A stretch of 34,176 bases of DNA from CAZLXG01 sp964563585 (GTDB taxonomy: Bacteria > Bacteroidota > Bacteroidia > Flavobacteriales > Flavobacteriaceae). How positions within the stretch are numbered: the stretch's first letter is position 1; each line of letters opens with the position of its first letter. Below, one piece after another: positions 32,277-34,176 of this stretch. Position numbers and translations under genes: made by a program. The notes beneath the pieces were generated by a model. That model saw only the letters and a list, made by a program, of their open reading frames with translations. It ran no database searches and was not told the origin of the DNA. The stretch is taken from positions 1 through 34,176 of the forward strand of contig CAZLXG010000021.1 in the NCBI GenBank assembly GCA_964563585.1. The letters are read 5' to 3'.

Positions 32277-34082
32277 TTATTTTAATATAGTGTAATCTGG
32301 GCTAACTAGTATTAAATACAATGCCATTTTAACACGATTGTGCATATAATCAACATTAGGGTTTGTGCCTTGTATTGGATTTACTGCATTAATAATAATT
32401 AGTCTAGTTTCATCAGATAGTTGTCCACGTGTAAATAATTTATCTAATTGATTTGCTAAAACTTCTGCATCTTTTGCATAATATTTTAAGGCTTCAAAAT
32501 CTAGAGGTGTATCTTTATGGTCTAAATCCCAAGTGTTTAGCATGGAATAATATTCTGGATACGTCCAACGGTCAACCATATTTGCATAAGATAAGCTACT
32601 AGCCGAATTGTGTATCTGAAATTCTGGACCTACTAAATTAGCATCTGTAAATTCAGCATTTGGAACATAATCTGGTAAATAAAAATTGAATACATGTGGC
32701 GAAGCTAAAGGAGCTTGACTAGTGGCATTTAAAAAATCATAACCTATATTCCAATTAATACCATTTTTGTTATCTAAATCAATCTGTCTAGCAACATTAA
32801 AGTATCTAATCATTGGTTCTATTAATTTGCCTTGATTTGGGTTTTCTATCCAGCTACAACTTCTAGCTTCTTCATCTAATAAAATAGCTTTAATAACTGC
32901 CTTCATATCTCCACGAACACCCTTGGTGTTATTAAATGCAGCACTAACTCTACCAATATAAGCTGGCGATGGATTAGACTTTACCATTTGCTGTATTAAA
33001 CGCCTTGATACAAATGGCGCTGTATTTGGGTGATTAAAAAGATTGTCAATTCCATCGTCAATATCTTGCATTCCAGATTGTCCGTTTGGAATTGTAATAT
33101 CATTTAGTAAATGCTTTTCTCCAGGTTGATGCCAGTCATCATACATAACCATTGGTTTATTTTTTATAGCATAATAAAAGTTTGCCCCAAACTCTGTAGT
33201 TATTCCCCATTCATTTTCTTTTATATCTGCAGGACCAAGACCTGTGAATATTTTGGCAAACTCTTTTATATCATTATTATCATATGTTGGAATTCTGTTG
33301 CCTTCACCATCTAAAATATAGATTCCATTTTGATTCATTTCATATAAACCAATAGTGAAAAGTTGCATTACTTCTCGAGCAAAATTTTCATCTGGATGTA
33401 TGTTTTTATCTGGAAAACTTCTTGGATTGTTGTAATGGCTTAAATAACCGCCCATCATGGGATGCAGCGTAACTCCTCTTAAAATATCTCTAAAATTTGT
33501 AAAAGCATTATCTTTTAAAACATCGTAATAATCGCCAAGACCAACACCATAGTCACCAATATTAGACCTGAATGAAATAACTAAAAACTCACTTAAAGCT
33601 AGTGCTATTTTTTGACGTAGTAAATCTTGATTCCCAATGTTAGATTCCCACCAAGCGTACTGAAAATGTGGCCAATATGGACCAAAATAATCATCAGGAC
33701 TTCCGCCATTAATTACAAACCTTACCATGGCTTGATTAAATATATCTTGAGTTAACACACCCATTGAAGGCGAATTTTTATCAAATTGACTATCAATCCA
33801 ATCTTCAAACGAATTTTCGGCAACTGCTTTTATGTAGTTTAAATCTGTACCAAATGTAGCTTGTGCTAAAAACCGAGACGTTTCTAATAAGCGTGCATCC
33901 ATACCATTACCGTTAATCGTATTATTTGCGGTAGCAATTTCGTTCCAGTCAGTTCTGCTTTGTTGACTACTTGATGTTACCCTAATACCATTGCTGTGAC
34001 CAGCACCCAAATAGTCTGAGTATTCTTGCGAAAAAATTAAAATGGGTAAGCTTAAAAAAAGATAAAATAATTTTTTCTTCAT
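32277..34082 (-). CDS. DUF1800 family secreted protein
   Basis: A 601-residue protein that almost always occurs next to DUF1501 genes; its biochemical role is unknown. A Sec signal peptide (MKKKLFYLFLSLPILIFSQ) starts it. Family motifs: LLETSRFLAQATFGTDL near residue 64, RQKIALALSEFLVIS near 160, LHPMMGGYLSHYNNPRS near 206, HPDENFAREVMQLFTIGLY near 228, and APFVSRRLIQQMVKSNPS near 353, then the C-terminal SPHVFNFYLPDYVPN. The family usually has such helical repeats. It is the first gene of the operon. A TATATTTG element at 34140-34147 gives a likely promoter about 58 nt upstream. Confidence 0.93.
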   Translation of the reverse strand: MKKKLFYLFLSLPILIFSQEYSDYLGAGHSNGIRVTSSSQQSRTDWNEIATANNTINGNGMDARLLETSRFLAQATFGTDLNYIKAVAENSFEDWIDSQFDKNSPSMGVLTQDIFNQAMVRFVINGGSPDDYFGPYWPHFQYAWWESNIGNQDLLRQKIALALSEFLVISFRSNIGDYGVGLGDYYDVLKDNAFTNFRDILRGVTLHPMMGGYLSHYNNPRSFPDKNIHPDENFAREVMQLFTIGLYEMNQNGIYILDGEGNRIPTYDNNDIKEFAKIFTGLGPADIKENEWGITTEFGANFYYAIKNKPMVMYDDWHQPGEKHLLNDITIPNGQSGMQDIDDGIDNLFNHPNTAPFVSRRLIQQMVKSNPSPAYIGRVSAAFNNTKGVRGDMKAVIKAILLDEEARSCSWIENPNQGKLIEPMIRYFNVARQIDLDNKNGINWNIGYDFLNATSQAPLASPHVFNFYLPDYVPNAEFTDANLVGPEFQIHNSASSLSYANMVDRWTYPEYYSMLNTWDLDHKDTPLDFEALKYYAKDAEVLANQLDKLFTRGQLSDETRLIIINAVNPIQGTNPNVDYMHNRVKMALYLILVSPDYTILK

Positions 34083-34139
34083 ATTACAGTATATGCTTTT
34101 ATATTATGATTAGGGAACTGTAATGGATTATTAATGAAC

Positions 34140-34147
34140 CAAATATA
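34140..34147 (-). promoter_or_regulatory. Predicted promoter of the DUF1800-DUF1501-cargo operon, -7 element
   Basis: TATATTTG on the minus strand matches TAnnTTTG and lies about 58 nt before the DUF1800 ATG. The -33 position falls near the window end and shows no clear TTTG. Confidence 0.45.
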
Positions 34148-34176
34148 TGTAAACGATAGTTTAAATAATATATTTT

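Overview
The window is chromosomal DNA from a Bacteroidota member, most likely a marine-type Flavobacteriaceae. The pointers are strongly AT-rich sequence, a gliding-motility GldF/GldG protein, a type IX secretion (T9SS) C-terminal sorting domain, a DUF4294 protein, a fused ABC permease/M1 peptidase, several -7 elements of the Bacteroidota form TAnnTTTG, and interspersed inverted repeats of types common in this family. Genus cannot be fixed from the sequence alone.

Layout. (1) 215-5362, minus strand: dnaN, a fused gldF-gldG, a small orphan gene, an ABM-fold monooxygenase and a SAM hydrolase (DUF62). (2) 5559-7700, plus: PhoH-like ATPase and purC, separated by two abutting interspersed repeats. 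(3) 7790-10460: a tail-collar-like gene remnant, a DUF1624/HGSNAT-like acyltransferase (minus) and an alanine/glycine:cation symporter (plus). (4) 10816-15124, plus: acetyl-CoA synthetase, an ABC exporter and a DinB-fold protein. (5) 15125-17416: a Bcr/CflA-type MFS transporter (minus), a one-domain DEAD-like protein (plus) and a broken glycoside hydrolase C-terminus. (6) 17430-20906, minus: a three-gene biotin-dependent acyl-CoA carboxylase operon, probably propionyl-CoA carboxylase. (7) 21044-23418, minus: PrsW-like protease, NUDIX hydrolase and M42 aminopeptidase, with a terminator between the last two. (8) 23586-28149, plus: an ABC ATPase and a 1217-residue ABC permease fused to an M1 metallopeptidase. 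(9) 28384-29702, plus: DUF4294 protein and a hemolysin III (PAQR) protein. (10) 29722-34082: a fragment of a nucleotide-binding/TIR-like gene, then a minus-strand operon of DUF1800, DUF1501 and a T9SS-sorted protein. A 100-N assembly gap interrupts the last gene.

Most of the window is core housekeeping and transport. The less ordinary parts are the two membrane fusions (GldF-GldG and ABC permease-M1 peptidase), the DUF1800/DUF1501/T9SS-cargo export operon, and three gene remnants in intergenic DNA (tail-collar-like, glycoside hydrolase, TIR/deoxyribosyltransferase-like). The assembly gap is flanked by an exact 55-nt duplication, which suggests it can be closed in silico. I saw no tRNA, rRNA, CRISPR array, intact transposase or complete defence system. 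I do not claim a proven new system; the best candidate for uncharacterised biology is the DUF1800-DUF1501-cargo operon.
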